Counted from the first letter of the stretch, positions 33,658 to 43,270 are shown. The stretch is DNA of 64,000 bases from Ignavibacteria bacterium (GCA_021286645.1 JAJTBZ010000008.1:1-64000), one strand, 5' to 3'. Made by a program: numbers and translations. The notes: generated by a model from the sequence alone, not told the origin.

Positions 33658-34742
33658 TGGCTATAAAACCAACCTCAAACGGTAAATATGTTGTTGATGT
33701 CAGAGATGAGTATGGGGTAAGGTTAGTTAGACGGTTCAATACTAAGACAGAAGCAAGAGCATTTGAGGCAATGCATACCCAAAAGAAGTATGAAAACCGA
33801 CTAATAAAATCTGATATGAAGAATCTCCGATATCTCATCGAAAGAGAACTTGATCATTTTGAACAGACAAAGATGGATTTACGACCAGGTAGTATAAAGC
33901 GGTATAAATATATAATAAGCCAGATTAAGCTCTTTGTGAAGGCTCATGAGCTGACCTACGTTGACGAATTTACACCAGATCATGCAACTCTGTTCAAAGA
34001 GGTTCTCATGAGTGAAAAGAAAGATCCAAAAGGCACTACGGACCGTGTGTTGAAGGCGAAGCCCAAAACCATAAACTTTTTCCTTGCGACCATGAAGGCT
34101 TTTTTCCAGCAGGAGTATATCAAAGGTCATATTGAACGGAACCCGATGCTCCATATCAAAAATATTCGGGTTGAAAAGAGGAAGGCCGACTATTATACTA
34201 TTGCGGAGTTAAAGGATTTTTTTGCTCAGGATATGCATTCGGGATACCGCCATGCATTCATGGGCTTCCTTCTCACGGGGATGCGCTTCAGCGAGCTTGC
34301 CCAACTGACTTGGAATGATGTGGATCTTAATAGACTGACTATTCACGTTCATTCACATGAGGGGTTTGTGACCAAGACGCATAACGCTGAAAGGATTATT
34401 CCGATTGGTGTGGATCTGTATAAACTTCTCAAAATCATGGCCGAGGTAAACGGCACCAAAGGTTTGGTCTTCCCAAGTCCCAAAGGCGGAAAACTTTTAG
34501 AACGGGGGTTGTTGGGGAAATGCAAAAAACTGGCCAAAGCAGCAGGAATCAAATCTCAGGCTACAATCCATAAATTCAGGCACACATATGCTACAATGCT
34601 GATTCACAGGGGAGTGTCCATTCAGAACATCAAAGAACTCCTGGGGCATTCGTCGGTGGTGCAGACCGAAATTTACGCGCACAATAAAGCCGACCATCTG
34701 CACAACGATGTTTCTAAATTGGACAATCTACTTCAATCCTAG
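33657..34742 (+). CDS. int: Tyrosine-recombinase integrase
   Basis: The 361-residue protein has the catalytic set of phage-type tyrosine recombinases: R210 (LLTGMRFSELAQL), H305 and R308 (IHKFRHTYA), H331 (LLGHSS) and Y340 (TEIYAH). The N-terminal arm-binding region resembles AP2-like integrase heads (YVVDVRDEYGVRLVRRFNTKTEA), followed by a SAM-like core-binding domain. It lies about 190 bp from the tRNA-Ser target, facing it. It integrates the island at the tRNA 3' end and, with the HTH proteins, excises it. Confidence 0.92.
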   Translation: MAIKPTSNGKYVVDVRDEYGVRLVRRFNTKTEARAFEAMHTQKKYENRLIKSDMKNLRYLIERELDHFEQTKMDLRPGSIKRYKYIISQIKLFVKAHELTYVDEFTPDHATLFKEVLMSEKKDPKGTTDRVLKAKPKTINFFLATMKAFFQQEYIKGHIERNPMLHIKNIRVEKRKADYYTIAELKDFFAQDMHSGYRHAFMGFLLTGMRFSELAQLTWNDVDLNRLTIHVHSHEGFVTKTHNAERIIPIGVDLYKLLKIMAEVNGTKGLVFPSPKGGKLLERGLLGKCKKLAKAAGIKSQATIHKFRHTYATMLIHRGVSIQNIKELLGHSSVVQTEIYAHNKADHLHNDVSKLDNLLQS

Positions 34743-34766
34743 CCCCATATACAGCCCAAAACCTCA

Positions 34767-34797
34767 ATAGCCATCTCAAAAAGGTGGCTATTTTTTT
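34767..34797 (+). terminator. Terminator after integrase
   Basis: A 10-bp stem (ATAGCCATCT/AGGTGGCTAT, one G-T pair) with a CAAAA loop is followed by seven T. Confidence 0.85.
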
Positions 34798-34805
34798 ATC
34801 TAAAA

Positions 34806-34825
34806 ATGTTGCCAAAATGTTGCCA
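34806..34825. repeat. Right 20-bp direct repeat, probable integrase arm site
   Basis: Identical to 315-334 and in the same orientation: two tgttgcca half-sites 11 bp apart. About 105 bp from the attR core. Confidence 0.65.
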
Positions 34826-34881
34826 AACCTGGGTATAAAATGGTGTATTTGGGTGTATCTGAGAGGAATTTCAGAAATAAA

Positions 34882-34919
34882 AAATGCGAAAACGGCTTAA
34901 AATCGCTGTTTTCGCATTT
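34882..34919 (-). terminator. Element-borne terminator for tRNA-Ser
   Basis: A 12-bp perfect stem AAATGCGAAAAC/GTTTTCGCATTT, extended by three more pairs with one wobble, has an 8-nt loop. Read on the minus strand it follows the tRNA 3' end by about 14 nt and is followed by TTT runs. It lies inside the element, so the element appears to supply a terminator to replace the one displaced to 210-231. Confidence 0.75.
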
Positions 34920-34931
34920 GGTTTTTTTTGA

Positions 34932-34946
34932 GCGGAAAGGGTGGGA
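34932..34946. other. attR core
   Basis: The 15-mer gcggaaagggtggga forms the tRNA-Ser 3' end (acceptor stem and first part of the T stem) and matches 242-256 exactly. Integration leaves the tRNA gene intact. Confidence 0.75.
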
Positions 34947-35020
34947 TTCGAACCCACGGTACGCTTTTGACGTACACACACTTTCCAGGCGTGCCAGTTC
35001 AGCCACTCCTGCACCTTTCC
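34933..35020 (-). tRNA. tRNA-Ser (anticodon GGA)
   Basis: The 88-nt cloverleaf reads with acceptor stem GGAAAGG/CCTTTCC and discriminator G. The anticodon stem CACGC/GTGTG encloses CTGGAAA, so the anticodon is GGA. A long variable arm GTACG/CGTAC is present, as in serine tRNAs, and the T arm is GTGGG TTCGAAT CCCAC. CCA is not encoded. It is the integration site of the island. Confidence 0.95.
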
Positions 35021-35196
35021 GAAAGAAATTAGATTCATAATCTACTAATATTTTCGAAAATGTAAAAGTGAAATTTACTCCCCGGGGGCGGAAGGGGTTC
35101 CGGTTGTATGTTAAATTCTGCATTTTTATCATGAAAAATGCGTTTTTCCGGGCTCCTAATGTTGGATAATTTGCGTTTAAATAGCATATTACAGGA

Positions 35197-36030
35197 ATGA
35201 AAAATGATTTTGTCTTCTATACCAGGAAAAACGATAAAATAGATCTCTCGGTCTATGGGCTGGAAAATATCGGAAAAAATCCTGCGATAATTTTTGCACA
35301 TGGATTTAAGGGATTTAAAGACTGGGGATTCATTCCCTATGTTGGCGAATACTTCGCGAGTGAGGGATATTGTGTTATTACCTTTAATTTTTCGCATAAC
35401 GGAATAGGCTCTAATCAGGAGCAATTTACCGAGATGGAAAAATTTGCGCAGAATACCTTTACACTTGAAGCAAGTGAACTGAACCAGATTATTGAAGCCT
35501 ACCATTTTGGCTTTTTTAGCGCGAATACACATAAAGATGTATTTCTTATCGGGCATAGCCGCGGAGGCGGAATTTCACTGGTGGTTACACGGAAAAATCC
35601 CACGGTGAAAGCCACTGCTGTTTGGGGCTGCCTGGCACGCTTCGACCGCTATTCAAAACGACAAAAAGAGGAATGGCGTAAAAAAGGTTCATTTGATGTT
35701 CTTAATGCCCGCACGAAACAAGTTATGCGCTTGGGCGTGGGACTCCTGGATGACATCGAAAAAAATAAAACAGGAATTCTGAGTCTGCGTAAAGCAATGC
35801 GTCGAATTAAACGGCCCCTGCTTATACTGCATGGCGAACAGGATTTATCAGTTAAGGTGGATGAAGCCGAATGCCTCTATGAATGGGGCCACCCGGAAAC
35901 AACTACTATTATGCGTATTCCCCATACCGGGCATACTTTTGGAGTGGTTCATCCATTCGCGGGCTCTACACCGGAATTTGATATGGTGTTACACTCGACA
36001 CTGCAATTTTTTAAGTTACATAATCAGTAA
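35197..36030 (+). CDS. Alpha/beta hydrolase (dienelactone-hydrolase/esterase-like)
   Basis: The 277-residue protein is a cytoplasmic alpha/beta hydrolase: FAHGFKGFKDWG near 33-44 gives the oxyanion region, GHSRGG (119-124) holds the nucleophile Ser121, HGEQD about 100 residues later supplies the acid, and HTGHTFG near the end supplies the histidine. Substrate unknown. bioY follows after 12 bp, so the two may share a transcript. Confidence 0.85.
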   Translation: MKNDFVFYTRKNDKIDLSVYGLENIGKNPAIIFAHGFKGFKDWGFIPYVGEYFASEGYCVITFNFSHNGIGSNQEQFTEMEKFAQNTFTLEASELNQIIEAYHFGFFSANTHKDVFLIGHSRGGGISLVVTRKNPTVKATAVWGCLARFDRYSKRQKEEWRKKGSFDVLNARTKQVMRLGVGLLDDIEKNKTGILSLRKAMRRIKRPLLILHGEQDLSVKVDEAECLYEWGHPETTTIMRIPHTGHTFGVVHPFAGSTPEFDMVLHSTLQFFKLHNQ

Positions 36031-36042
36031 GGAATTTATTTC

Positions 36043-36612
36043 ATGAATAAGGCGACTACAGTGATGTCAGTTCCATTATCAATGCAGAAAATCTTAGACA
36101 AAAAGATACACCTTGTTATCTCTTTTGTTGTATTATGCTCCTTAGCTTCCAAGGTAGTTATACCGGCTACCCCGGTTCCTTTTACATTACAAACGCTCGC
36201 GGTTTTATTAACCGGCGCAATTCTCGGTGCCCGATATGGGGCATATTCCATTGGTATATATCTCGCACTCGGCTTCGTTGGTTTGCCGGTACTGGCCCCT
36301 GTTGCCGATGGTACTTTCGGCATGCTTAGCATGTTCGGCCCCACAGGCGGTTATCTTTTAGCATTCCCGCTTGGTGCATATATTGCAGGCAGCATTATTG
36401 AAAAACGCAGTACGGTTCCTTATGTCTTTGCGGCGTTCCTTATTGGTGAAGTTGTTATTATTACTCTTGGCGTGTTATATCTTAATACGTTTTTCCTGCA
36501 TAACCTTTCACAGAGTTTCGCTATTGGTGCCAGCTTGTTCTCCGGCTGGACTTTAGCTAAAGTAATAGCGGGTACTGGAATAACACTGGGCTTAAAACGA
36601 TTCCGTAAGTAA
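36043..36612 (+). CDS. bioY: BioY biotin transporter substrate-binding component
   Basis: The 189-residue membrane protein has six hydrophobic segments and BioY landmarks: PVPFTLQTLAVLLTGAILG, YLALGFVGLPVLA and GPTGGYLLAFPLGAYIAG. BioY is the S component of ECF-type biotin importers and can work alone or with an energising module. No ATPase or EcfT genes are adjacent, so a shared module or solitary function is likely. Confidence 0.92.
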   Translation: MNKATTVMSVPLSMQKILDKKIHLVISFVVLCSLASKVVIPATPVPFTLQTLAVLLTGAILGARYGAYSIGIYLALGFVGLPVLAPVADGTFGMLSMFGPTGGYLLAFPLGAYIAGSIIEKRSTVPYVFAAFLIGEVVIITLGVLYLNTFFLHNLSQSFAIGASLFSGWTLAKVIAGTGITLGLKRFRK

Positions 36613-36629
36613 TAACGGAATCATCCAGG

Positions 36630-38621
36630 ATGCTCAATAGCTTAGTTTTTGCATTCGTTGTAATTGGCGCGGTAAGTTTCTTTATCAGTAATCTAAAAAA
36701 GATTGCGGGATTTATCCGCCTTGGTCAGAAAGATGACCGGTTCGATAATCCGGCCGCCAGGATTAAAAAAGTACTACAAATTGCGTTTGCACAAACTAAG
36801 CTCTTGCGCCAGCCTGTCGCCGGCAGTATACACCTGTTAATCTTCTGGGGATTCGTTCTCTTCAGTTTTACTGTTATTGAAAGTTTCATACAGGGCTTTT
36901 TCCCTTCCTTTTCATTTTCGTTTACCGGACCATTCTATTTAGTAATTACGCTCGTTCAGGATGTATTAGGCCTTCTGGTGCTCGGGGCTATTGCCGCAGC
37001 ATTTATTCGGCGATTCATGATTAAAATCCCCCGATTGCAGGTAAGTGGTCACGCCCGCTTTGATGCGATATTTGTATTGAGTATGATTACGATAATCGTT
37101 CTTTCCATGTATGGCCAAAATGTATGTCACTGGCTATTGGCTTCGAATGCCGATAAGGTGAATGAAGTTCGCCCCGTTACTGCAGTGCTTTCTATACTGA
37201 TTCAATCTGTTGATACGGACTCAATACGTGTAATGTTTCATCTGTTCTGGTGGATTCACATACTGGGAATTCTTACATTCTTAAATTATCTGCCATATTC
37301 GAAGCATTTTCATATTATCAGTTCAATTCCCAACGTGTATTTCTCGAAAACGGAACAGCAGCGCGGCAGCCTGAAACCATTGAACCTTGAGGATGAGTCG
37401 GCAGAGACATTTGGCGCTGATGATATTGAAAAACTGAGTTGGAAGCAATTATTGGATGGCTACGCCTGTACGGAATGTGGAAGATGTACAGCCGCCTGCC
37501 CGGCAGCAACTACAGGTAAGCAGCTTTCTCCCAGAAAGATAATTACCGATATTAGAAAGCGGGTGCAGGAAGCAGGTCCAATTCGGTTGAGTGGTAAGCA
37601 GCAAAACGAAGATACGCAAAATACTCTTCTGCATAATTTCATTACCGATACGGAGTTGTGGCAATGCACCACCTGTGCAGCATGCGTGCAGGAATGCCCG
37701 GTAATGATAGAACACATTGATACCATTGTTGATCTGCGCCGTTTCCTTGTTTTAAGCGAGTCGAATTTTCCACCGGGGCTGAATAATACATTTAAGAATT
37801 TAGAAACCAATGGAACCCCCTGGGCCTTTTCACAATCCGGGAGAGCTGACTGGGCGGAGGGATTAAACATCTCAACAATGGCGCAAAACCCTCAAGTTGA
37901 ATATTTGTATTGGGTAGGGTGTACCGGTTCTTATGATGCGCGTTACAAAAAAGTTTCACGGGCCTTCGCAAGTTTAATGCAGCGCGCGGGTGTATCATTT
38001 AGTATACTGGGCACAGAAGAAAAATGTACGGGTGATTCGGCACGGCGTTTAGGTAACGAGTATCTGGCCCAGCAGTTGATTATGGAAAACGTCAGTACGC
38101 TAAACCAATATGGGGTAAAGAAGATAGTTACAGCCTGCCCGCATTGTCTGAATTCCATAAGAAATGATTTTTCGCAATTTGGCGGCAATTATGAGGTTAT
38201 TCATCACTCGGAATTGATTGCCAGTTTGATTCAGGCGGGTAAATTGCCGGTTAATAACGGTGTTCGTAAAGTTACCTATCATGACTCATGCTATCTTGGC
38301 AGGTATAACAATACCTACGAAGCACCAAGAGAGGTAATTGGATCGTTTAATATCCCGGGTGTAACGGAAATGCAGCGTAATAAAAGCAGGGGGCTTTGCT
38401 GTGGCGCAGGAGGCGGTCAAATGTTTCTGGAGGAAACTGAAGGTACTAGAATAAATCTGGAAAGAACCCGGGAAGCAATTGCTACCGGGGCCGAGCTTAT
38501 TGCTACTGCCTGCCCGTTTTGTATGACTATGCTTACTGATGGTGTGAAAACTCTAGAAAAAACCGATAGTGTGTCGGTTAAAGATATTGCAGAAGAAGTA
38601 TTTGATAATTTAAAAACGTAG
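36630..38621 (+). CDS. Membrane-anchored Fe-S oxidoreductase (HdrDE/GlpC-like)
   Basis: The 663-residue protein joins a membrane part (about 1-235, five or six hydrophobic helices like the nitrate-reductase gamma/HdrE cytochrome b type) to a ferredoxin-like domain with two 4Fe-4S clusters (C280, C283, C286, C290 and C346, C349, C352, C356). The last 230 residues hold two CCG domains (GCTGSYDARYKK...CPHCLNS and CYLGRYN...GLCCGAGGG). It should pass electrons between a soluble donor and the membrane quinone pool. Substrate unknown; electron-transfer flavoprotein-linked oxidation is one option. Confidence 0.85.
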   Translation: MLNSLVFAFVVIGAVSFFISNLKKIAGFIRLGQKDDRFDNPAARIKKVLQIAFAQTKLLRQPVAGSIHLLIFWGFVLFSFTVIESFIQGFFPSFSFSFTGPFYLVITLVQDVLGLLVLGAIAAAFIRRFMIKIPRLQVSGHARFDAIFVLSMITIIVLSMYGQNVCHWLLASNADKVNEVRPVTAVLSILIQSVDTDSIRVMFHLFWWIHILGILTFLNYLPYSKHFHIISSIPNVYFSKTEQQRGSLKPLNLEDESAETFGADDIEKLSWKQLLDGYACTECGRCTAACPAATTGKQLSPRKIITDIRKRVQEAGPIRLSGKQQNEDTQNTLLHNFITDTELWQCTTCAACVQECPVMIEHIDTIVDLRRFLVLSESNFPPGLNNTFKNLETNGTPWAFSQSGRADWAEGLNISTMAQNPQVEYLYWVGCTGSYDARYKKVSRAFASLMQRAGVSFSILGTEEKCTGDSARRLGNEYLAQQLIMENVSTLNQYGVKKIVTACPHCLNSIRNDFSQFGGNYEVIHHSELIASLIQAGKLPVNNGVRKVTYHDSCYLGRYNNTYEAPREVIGSFNIPGVTEMQRNKSRGLCCGAGGGQMFLEETEGTRINLERTREAIATGAELIATACPFCMTMLTDGVKTLEKTDSVSVKDIAEEVFDNLKT

Positions 38622-38676
38622 TAATCAAAAACAGTAATTTTTATATATTTCGGTATATTTTATTTAAATAGGAGAA

Positions 38677-38871
38677 ATGATGGATAAATATCAACAATTA
38701 CTCGATTTCGTTCAGAGCTTACAGCCCGATTTTGCAAAATTCTATGAAAAAAGTCAGGCAGCTGCCGGTACACGTCTTCGTAAAGGTTTGAGCGAATTAA
38801 AGAAAATGGCTCAGGATATCAGAAATGATGTTCAGGATGTTAAAAGCGATAGAAAAACTGGCGATAACTAA
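38677..38871 (+). CDS. Histone H1-like protein (Hc1 family)
   Basis: The 64-residue protein (YQQLLDFVQSLQPDFAKFYE, then GTRLRKGLSELKKMAQDIRNDVQ) matches the short Hc1-like proteins common in Bacteroidota and Chlamydiae, which probably act in nucleoid organisation. It has two adjacent ATG codons; AGGAGA lies 5 nt before the first. A hairpin follows. Confidence 0.85.
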   Translation: MMDKYQQLLDFVQSLQPDFAKFYEKSQAAAGTRLRKGLSELKKMAQDIRNDVQDVKSDRKTGDN

Positions 38872-38899
38872 GAACTTATTCAAAGTTTTTTAATTTATT

Positions 38900-38934
38900 C
38901 TACCGCGGAAATGAAATGCTCATTTTCGCGGTAG
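38900..38934. terminator. Hairpin after the Hc1-like gene
   Basis: A long stem (CTACCGCGGAAATGA/TCATTTTCGCGGTAG, one mismatch) with a 5-nt loop. No strong T-run follows, so it may be a weak terminator. Confidence 0.6.
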
Positions 38935-38955
38935 TTCAACAAAATATTATATAGA

Positions 38956-40104
38956 ATGCCGCTAAGAACCCTCATACCTTGTATCTGCTTTACCTGGTAT
39001 TTTACTTTCATCTCGGGCATACAGCCCGTTGCTAAACTTATACCTGCACCCCGAATTACCGCTGATTCTACTGTTACTGTTACGTTTTCGGCTGTGGGCG
39101 ATTTGATGTGCCATTCTGATGAGTTTCTATATGCACAGGATGGTAAGGATGAATACGATTTTAAGCCGTTCTTTTCTTACATTAAACCGATTATACAGAA
39201 AAGCGATATTGCCCTGGCTAATTTTGAAACAGTTCTTGCCGGAGCAGGATCAAAATATTCCGGATATCCGTTTTTTAATTCGCCCGATACATTTGCCGAT
39301 GCAGTTCGGGATGCGGGCTTTTCGGTACTTACCTGCGCGAATAACCACTGTCTGGACCGTGGTGAAAAAGGAATTCTACGTACCCAAAAAGTGCTTCATG
39401 AGAAAAACTTTGTTACTTTGGGTACGAATAAATCATGGGCAGAGAGGGATTCTATTCGTTTGGTTACCGTAAAGGGCTTGAAAATTGCGCTGCTGGCTTA
39501 CAGTTACAACACAAACGGCAACCCTATTCCGAAAGGCAAGGAATATCTGGTAAATGTTATTGATACCTGCCGCATCAGTACTGATCTGCAGGCAGCCCGC
39601 CCAAAGGCAGATATCGTTTTAGTGTTTTTCCATTTTGGCGAAGAATACCAGCGATACCCCAACTCAAATCAGGAAAAATTAGTACGCCTGTGTATTTCCC
39701 AAGGGGCAGATATTATTCTGGGCAGCCACCCGCATGTAATTCAACCAATGCAAAAATATGCCGCCGGGCATGGTGCTAAACTTGACTCTGTTCTCTGTGT
39801 TTATTCTATGGGGAATTTTATTTCGGGGCAAAGATGGCGCTATTCTGATGCCGGGTGCATTATTACATTTTTGATTGAGAAAAATGTAACCAGGGGAACC
39901 ATGAACTTAAAAGAATTACAAACTATGCCTACTTGGGTCTATAAGGGTCGGAAGGATGGACGGAAAATATTTAGTATCCTGCCGGCTTCATCAGACCTGG
40001 AACAGCCAGAGTTTTCCTTTCTGTCACCGGTTGATAAGGCGAAAGCACGGGAAGCTTATCAGGATAGCCAGAAAAAACTTTGGGAATACCTGATGCCTCA
40101 TTGA
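38956..40104 (+). CDS. CapA-family metallophosphatase-like protein
   Basis: The 382-residue protein starts with a hydrophobic export signal and has the CapA (poly-gamma-glutamate capsule biosynthesis) phosphoesterase motifs: GDLMCHSDE, NFETVL, NNHCLDRG, HFGEEY and GSHPHVIQP, then YSMGNFISG. CapA-like proteins are metal-dependent enzymes or surface-anchoring factors. No capBC genes are adjacent, so a role in capsule synthesis is not implied. Confidence 0.85.
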   Translation: MPLRTLIPCICFTWYFTFISGIQPVAKLIPAPRITADSTVTVTFSAVGDLMCHSDEFLYAQDGKDEYDFKPFFSYIKPIIQKSDIALANFETVLAGAGSKYSGYPFFNSPDTFADAVRDAGFSVLTCANNHCLDRGEKGILRTQKVLHEKNFVTLGTNKSWAERDSIRLVTVKGLKIALLAYSYNTNGNPIPKGKEYLVNVIDTCRISTDLQAARPKADIVLVFFHFGEEYQRYPNSNQEKLVRLCISQGADIILGSHPHVIQPMQKYAAGHGAKLDSVLCVYSMGNFISGQRWRYSDAGCIITFLIEKNVTRGTMNLKELQTMPTWVYKGRKDGRKIFSILPASSDLEQPEFSFLSPVDKAKAREAYQDSQKKLWEYLMPH

Positions 40105-40134
40105 AACTTGCAAAAATGTTTGTAAAATAAAAAA

Positions 40135-40167
40135 GCGAGACTACAGTAAAAGAGTCTCGCTTTTTTT
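40135..40167. terminator. Bidirectional terminator between capA-like and mcp genes
   Basis: An 8-bp stem GCGAGACT/AGTCTCGC with a 10-nt loop, flanked by A6 on the left and T7 on the right. It serves converging transcripts from both sides. Confidence 0.9.
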
Positions 40168-40182
40168 ATACTTTATACAGGG

Positions 40183-42276
40183 CTATGAGAGTAGTGCCCG
40201 ATTTTTTAGTTTCTTCTGATTTACGGCGGGTAAATTTTTATACTGTTTCCCATCATCGGCGTGCAATCGAAATTGATTAACCAGATTTTGCAAATTATCC
40301 GTCAACCTGCTTAAATCTTCGGCCGCGTGAGCAATTTGTGTAGTACCTGTTGCAGATTCGTGTATTACGTTGCTAATTCCCTCAATGTTTTTCGTAATCT
40401 GTTCAGCCGTTGCAGATTGTTGTTCATTAGTTGCCGCTAAATGTTCAATGAGTTCGGAAACAGCAATATTCGCATTGAGAATTTCCGTAAGTACTTCTGC
40501 AACCTCATTTGCTAGCTGCATGCCGGTTTGTACCGAAGTATTTGCATTTGTCATAGAATTATCGGCTTCTTTTGCCTCATTCTGAACTGTTTTAATGGTT
40601 TCGGCTATTTCCTTGGTCGCTTTGGTAGTACGCTCTGCGAGTTTCCGTACCTCATCTGCCACTACTGCAAAACCGCGTCCCTGTTCACCGGCTCGAGCAG
40701 CCTCAATTGCCGCATTCAGTGCGAGCAAATTGGTCTGATCTGCTATTTCATCGATCACACGGGTTATTTCACCAATCTGATCGGTTTTTTGTGAAAGTGA
40801 GGAAATAATTTTACCGGTAAGAGTTGTAGCCTGTACAATACTTAACATACCTTCACGCGTATCTTCAACTTTTGCTGCTCCATTTTTTGCTTTTGTACTA
40901 GCCATTTTCGATTTCTCAGCAGCTTGCATTGAATTGTTTGTTGACTCAAGAATAGTTTTCGTCAATTCTTCAACCGCGCCGGCAACTTCCATAGCCTGTG
41001 CGCTACTTTCCTGGGCGCCGGCAGCCATTTCTTCAGTCGATGATGAAATTTGATTTGCTGAACTTGCTGCTGCCTCAATGGCGGCATTAATTCGTGAAAT
41101 AGTGTCGTTGAGTGAATCTGCAACCATATTGATATAACGCTTAATTTTTTCATGGTCTCCGGAATAATCTCCCCGCATGCGAACTGTGAGATCTCCCTGG
41201 GCTAATTGTTCAAGGATCAACGCGCCATCTTCAATCGGTTTAATTACTGCATCCAAAGTTGCATTCACGCCTTCGATAATTTCTTTGTACCCCCCATTAA
41301 AATGCTTTAATTCGCCCCGTGTCGAAAGTCTTCCTTCAATAGCAGCCTTTGTAAGAGCATTTGCTTCGTTCACCAATCCTTGTAGTGTTGTTGAGATACT
41401 ATTAAATGCCGGGGCTAGCATATCTTCCGGGTCGTAAACGGGTACTTGTAATGTTACATTACCGTTAGCCACCTGGTGAAGCGCTACAGCGAATTGATCA
41501 AGTTGTAAGGCTACCTGATCAATAGTAGCTGCCATCTTACCGATTTCATCCGAACTGTTAATATTTGCCCGGGCTTTAAAATGACCCTTCGTTAACTCTT
41601 CGGCGATTTCTTTTACTTTTATCAGTGGCTGGGCGATTGTTTTTGATGTGTATGTTGCGATAGAAAATGCCACTGCAAGTGATATCAGTCCCAGAAGTAA
41701 AGAGAAATTTATAAGTTTTGAGTTTATTGAATCATACAATTCGTCCGATTTATGTGATTCTTTTTCAAGTGAAGCTACAATTTTTGCCAGTGGGGCAATA
41801 GTTGCTTCTCTATACTTATCCAATTCGTCGTCGATTGATTGGAGTGCAGTAAAATCGGCCAAATTACCCTTAGACAGTTCCGGAAGTAATTTTTTTTCTA
41901 TATTCGCGATATACAGGTTGAGGTTTGCCGAGAAAGCTTCAAAATATTCTTTTTCTTCCGGCGTATCTGAGAGGGCTTTAACTATTTCAATATTTGTTTT
42001 AGCCTTGTTCTTTGCCTGCTCAAAATCTGATTGAGTTTTGGAAAAGTTCCTGTTGATAATACCATCGGCCACAATAGGATAAATGCCGAGCACGTCGGCT
42101 TCAACTCTATTTAAGCTGGTTGCATCTAAAGTACGATTTGCACCTTCATTTTGCAAGTTTCCGAGTTCCGAAAGTTTGAGGATTTGAAATATTTGAAGTA
42201 CCAGGAGTATAGCTATTACTGAGCCAAACCCCATAAATAGTTTTGCTTTTACATTTTGATTTATAAACCAGTTCAT
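40183..42276 (-). CDS. Methyl-accepting chemotaxis protein
   Basis: The 697-residue receptor has an N-terminal transmembrane helix (about 12-30), a four-helix-bundle sensor to about residue 185, a second membrane helix, HAMP modules ([22 protein letters not shown] and further repeats), and a C-terminal signalling hairpin with [20 protein letters not shown] at its tip. The extra HAMP-like repeats between 210 and 400 suggest a poly-HAMP relay. It is monocistronic here. Ligand unknown. Confidence 0.92.
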   Translation of the reverse strand: MNWFINQNVKAKLFMGFGSVIAILLVLQIFQILKLSELGNLQNEGANRTLDATSLNRVEADVLGIYPIVADGIINRNFSKTQSDFEQAKNKAKTNIEIVKALSDTPEEKEYFEAFSANLNLYIANIEKKLLPELSKGNLADFTALQSIDDELDKYREATIAPLAKIVASLEKESHKSDELYDSINSKLINFSLLLGLISLAVAFSIATYTSKTIAQPLIKVKEIAEELTKGHFKARANINSSDEIGKMAATIDQVALQLDQFAVALHQVANGNVTLQVPVYDPEDMLAPAFNSISTTLQGLVNEANALTKAAIEGRLSTRGELKHFNGGYKEIIEGVNATLDAVIKPIEDGALILEQLAQGDLTVRMRGDYSGDHEKIKRYINMVADSLNDTISRINAAIEAAASSANQISSSTEEMAAGAQESSAQAMEVAGAVEELTKTILESTNNSMQAAEKSKMASTKAKNGAAKVEDTREGMLSIVQATTLTGKIISSLSQKTDQIGEITRVIDEIADQTNLLALNAAIEAARAGEQGRGFAVVADEVRKLAERTTKATKEIAETIKTVQNEAKEADNSMTNANTSVQTGMQLANEVAEVLTEILNANIAVSELIEHLAATNEQQSATAEQITKNIEGISNVIHESATGTTQIAHAAEDLSRLTDNLQNLVNQFRLHADDGKQYKNLPAVNQKKLKNRALLS

Positions 42277-42580
42277 TTATTAGCTCCTAATAAATAATTA
42301 TAGTAGAATAAATAGTTGGTATCTTCTCCATTGTTAAATAGTGTTTATGATGATTGAGTACATGCGTTTCGCTGAATCTCTCTCGTATTGCCCATGGACA
42401 AATCTCATATTAACAGCTGTTTTTGCACGGAGAAATTGTACAATATTATCGGAAATTGATGAAAATAGTTGAATTTCCAAAAGTTGAGAAATTGTGCTAT
42501 CTGGCAGATGGCCAATTTACAGGCTTGCTTATTAAATTTATATAGCCTATCTTAATTATAAAATTAAGTAAGCTTAAAAT
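42277..42580. promoter_or_regulatory. Divergent promoter region with palindrome before the DtxR-type gene
   Basis: This 304-bp gap separates the chemotaxis receptor and the metalloregulator. A perfect palindrome CTTAATT-ATAA-AATTAAG (42,551-42,568) lies 12 nt before the regulator ATG and could be its operator. No RNA gene or small frame is visible in the rest. Confidence 0.5.
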
Positions 42581-43270
42581 ATGACAAGTGAATCAATAGA
42601 AAATTATCTTGGCGCGATGTACCGGTTGCAGAATGAAGCAGGGGAGGTGAAACTCAATCAGCTTGCCGATGCCTTAAACATTTCGGGGCCAGCGGTAACT
42701 GATATGCTTAAACGTTTGGGGCAGAAAGACTTAGTGGTATATTCTCCCTATAAACCCGTTAAATTTACCTCTCTCGGGGAGCAAAAAGCAATGCAAGTTA
42801 TACGCAGGCACAGAATTTGGGAGAAATTCCTTTTTGAAGTGGTAAAATTTCCCTGGGAAAAGGTTCACGAGGAAGCTGAGCGCCTTGAACATAGTTCTTC
42901 CGATGAATTGATAAACTATATGGAGGCTATGCTTGATTTCCCGGAATTGGATCCTCACGGTAACCCTATCCCTTCTATTAATGGAGTACTACCACGCCAG
43001 AATGCTATGATAAAACTTGCAGATATGAATCTTCTGCACTCCGGTATTATTTCACGAGTTAATGAACATAGCCAGGAGTTTTTAATGTACCTGATGGCAG
43101 AGGGCATTACACTGGGGAAAGAATTACGGTTGATCGAGCGGCGAAATTTCGATAATACACTTACAATTACTATTGATAATCAGGAAAAACAAATTAGTTC
43201 TATGACAGCGGAAAATATTTTCATGAGCAATATTTCCAACGGAGGCAGAGATGGCAAAATCACTGAATGA
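42581..43270 (+). CDS. mntR: DtxR/MntR-family metal-dependent regulator
   Basis: The 229-residue protein has the DtxR layout: an N-terminal winged helix (LNQLADALNISGPAVTDMLKRL), a dimerisation/metal-binding segment (HRIWEKFLFEVVKFPWEKVHEEAERLEHSSSDELI) and a C-terminal FeoA/SH3-like domain. It should repress uptake genes when Mn or Fe is plentiful. It overlaps the NRAMP gene start by 20 nt, so regulator and transporter share a transcript. MntR versus IdeR cannot be decided from the sequence; the NRAMP link favours manganese. Confidence 0.85.
   Translation: MTSESIENYLGAMYRLQNEAGEVKLNQLADALNISGPAVTDMLKRLGQKDLVVYSPYKPVKFTSLGEQKAMQVIRRHRIWEKFLFEVVKFPWEKVHEEAERLEHSSSDELINYMEAMLDFPELDPHGNPIPSINGVLPRQNAMIKLADMNLLHSGIISRVNEHSQEFLMYLMAEGITLGKELRLIERRNFDNTLTITIDNQEKQISSMTAENIFMSNISNGGRDGKITE

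Larger units (their letters stand above)
242..34946. mobile_element. Integrated genomic island at tRNA-Ser (about 34.7 kb)
   Basis: The element is bounded by a 15-bp duplication of the tRNA-Ser 3' end and by 20-bp direct repeats just inside each end. It carries a tyrosine integrase, two small HTH proteins, a primase-helicase with an adjacent origin-like repeat cluster, a Gam-like protein, a DUF932 protein, an amidoligase and a large defence operon. I see no portal, capsid, terminase, tail, relaxase or type IV secretion gene. It is therefore best described as a non-conjugative integrative island or phage-satellite-like element; mobilisation would need a helper. The block at 8.3-12.5 kb looks more GC-rich than the AT-rich cargo around it, suggesting modules of different origin. 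Confidence 0.85.

Noticed and set aside
242-34946. Complete prophage
   Set aside because: There are Gam, DUF932 and integrase genes but no portal, terminase, capsid, tail or lysis genes in over 34 kb.
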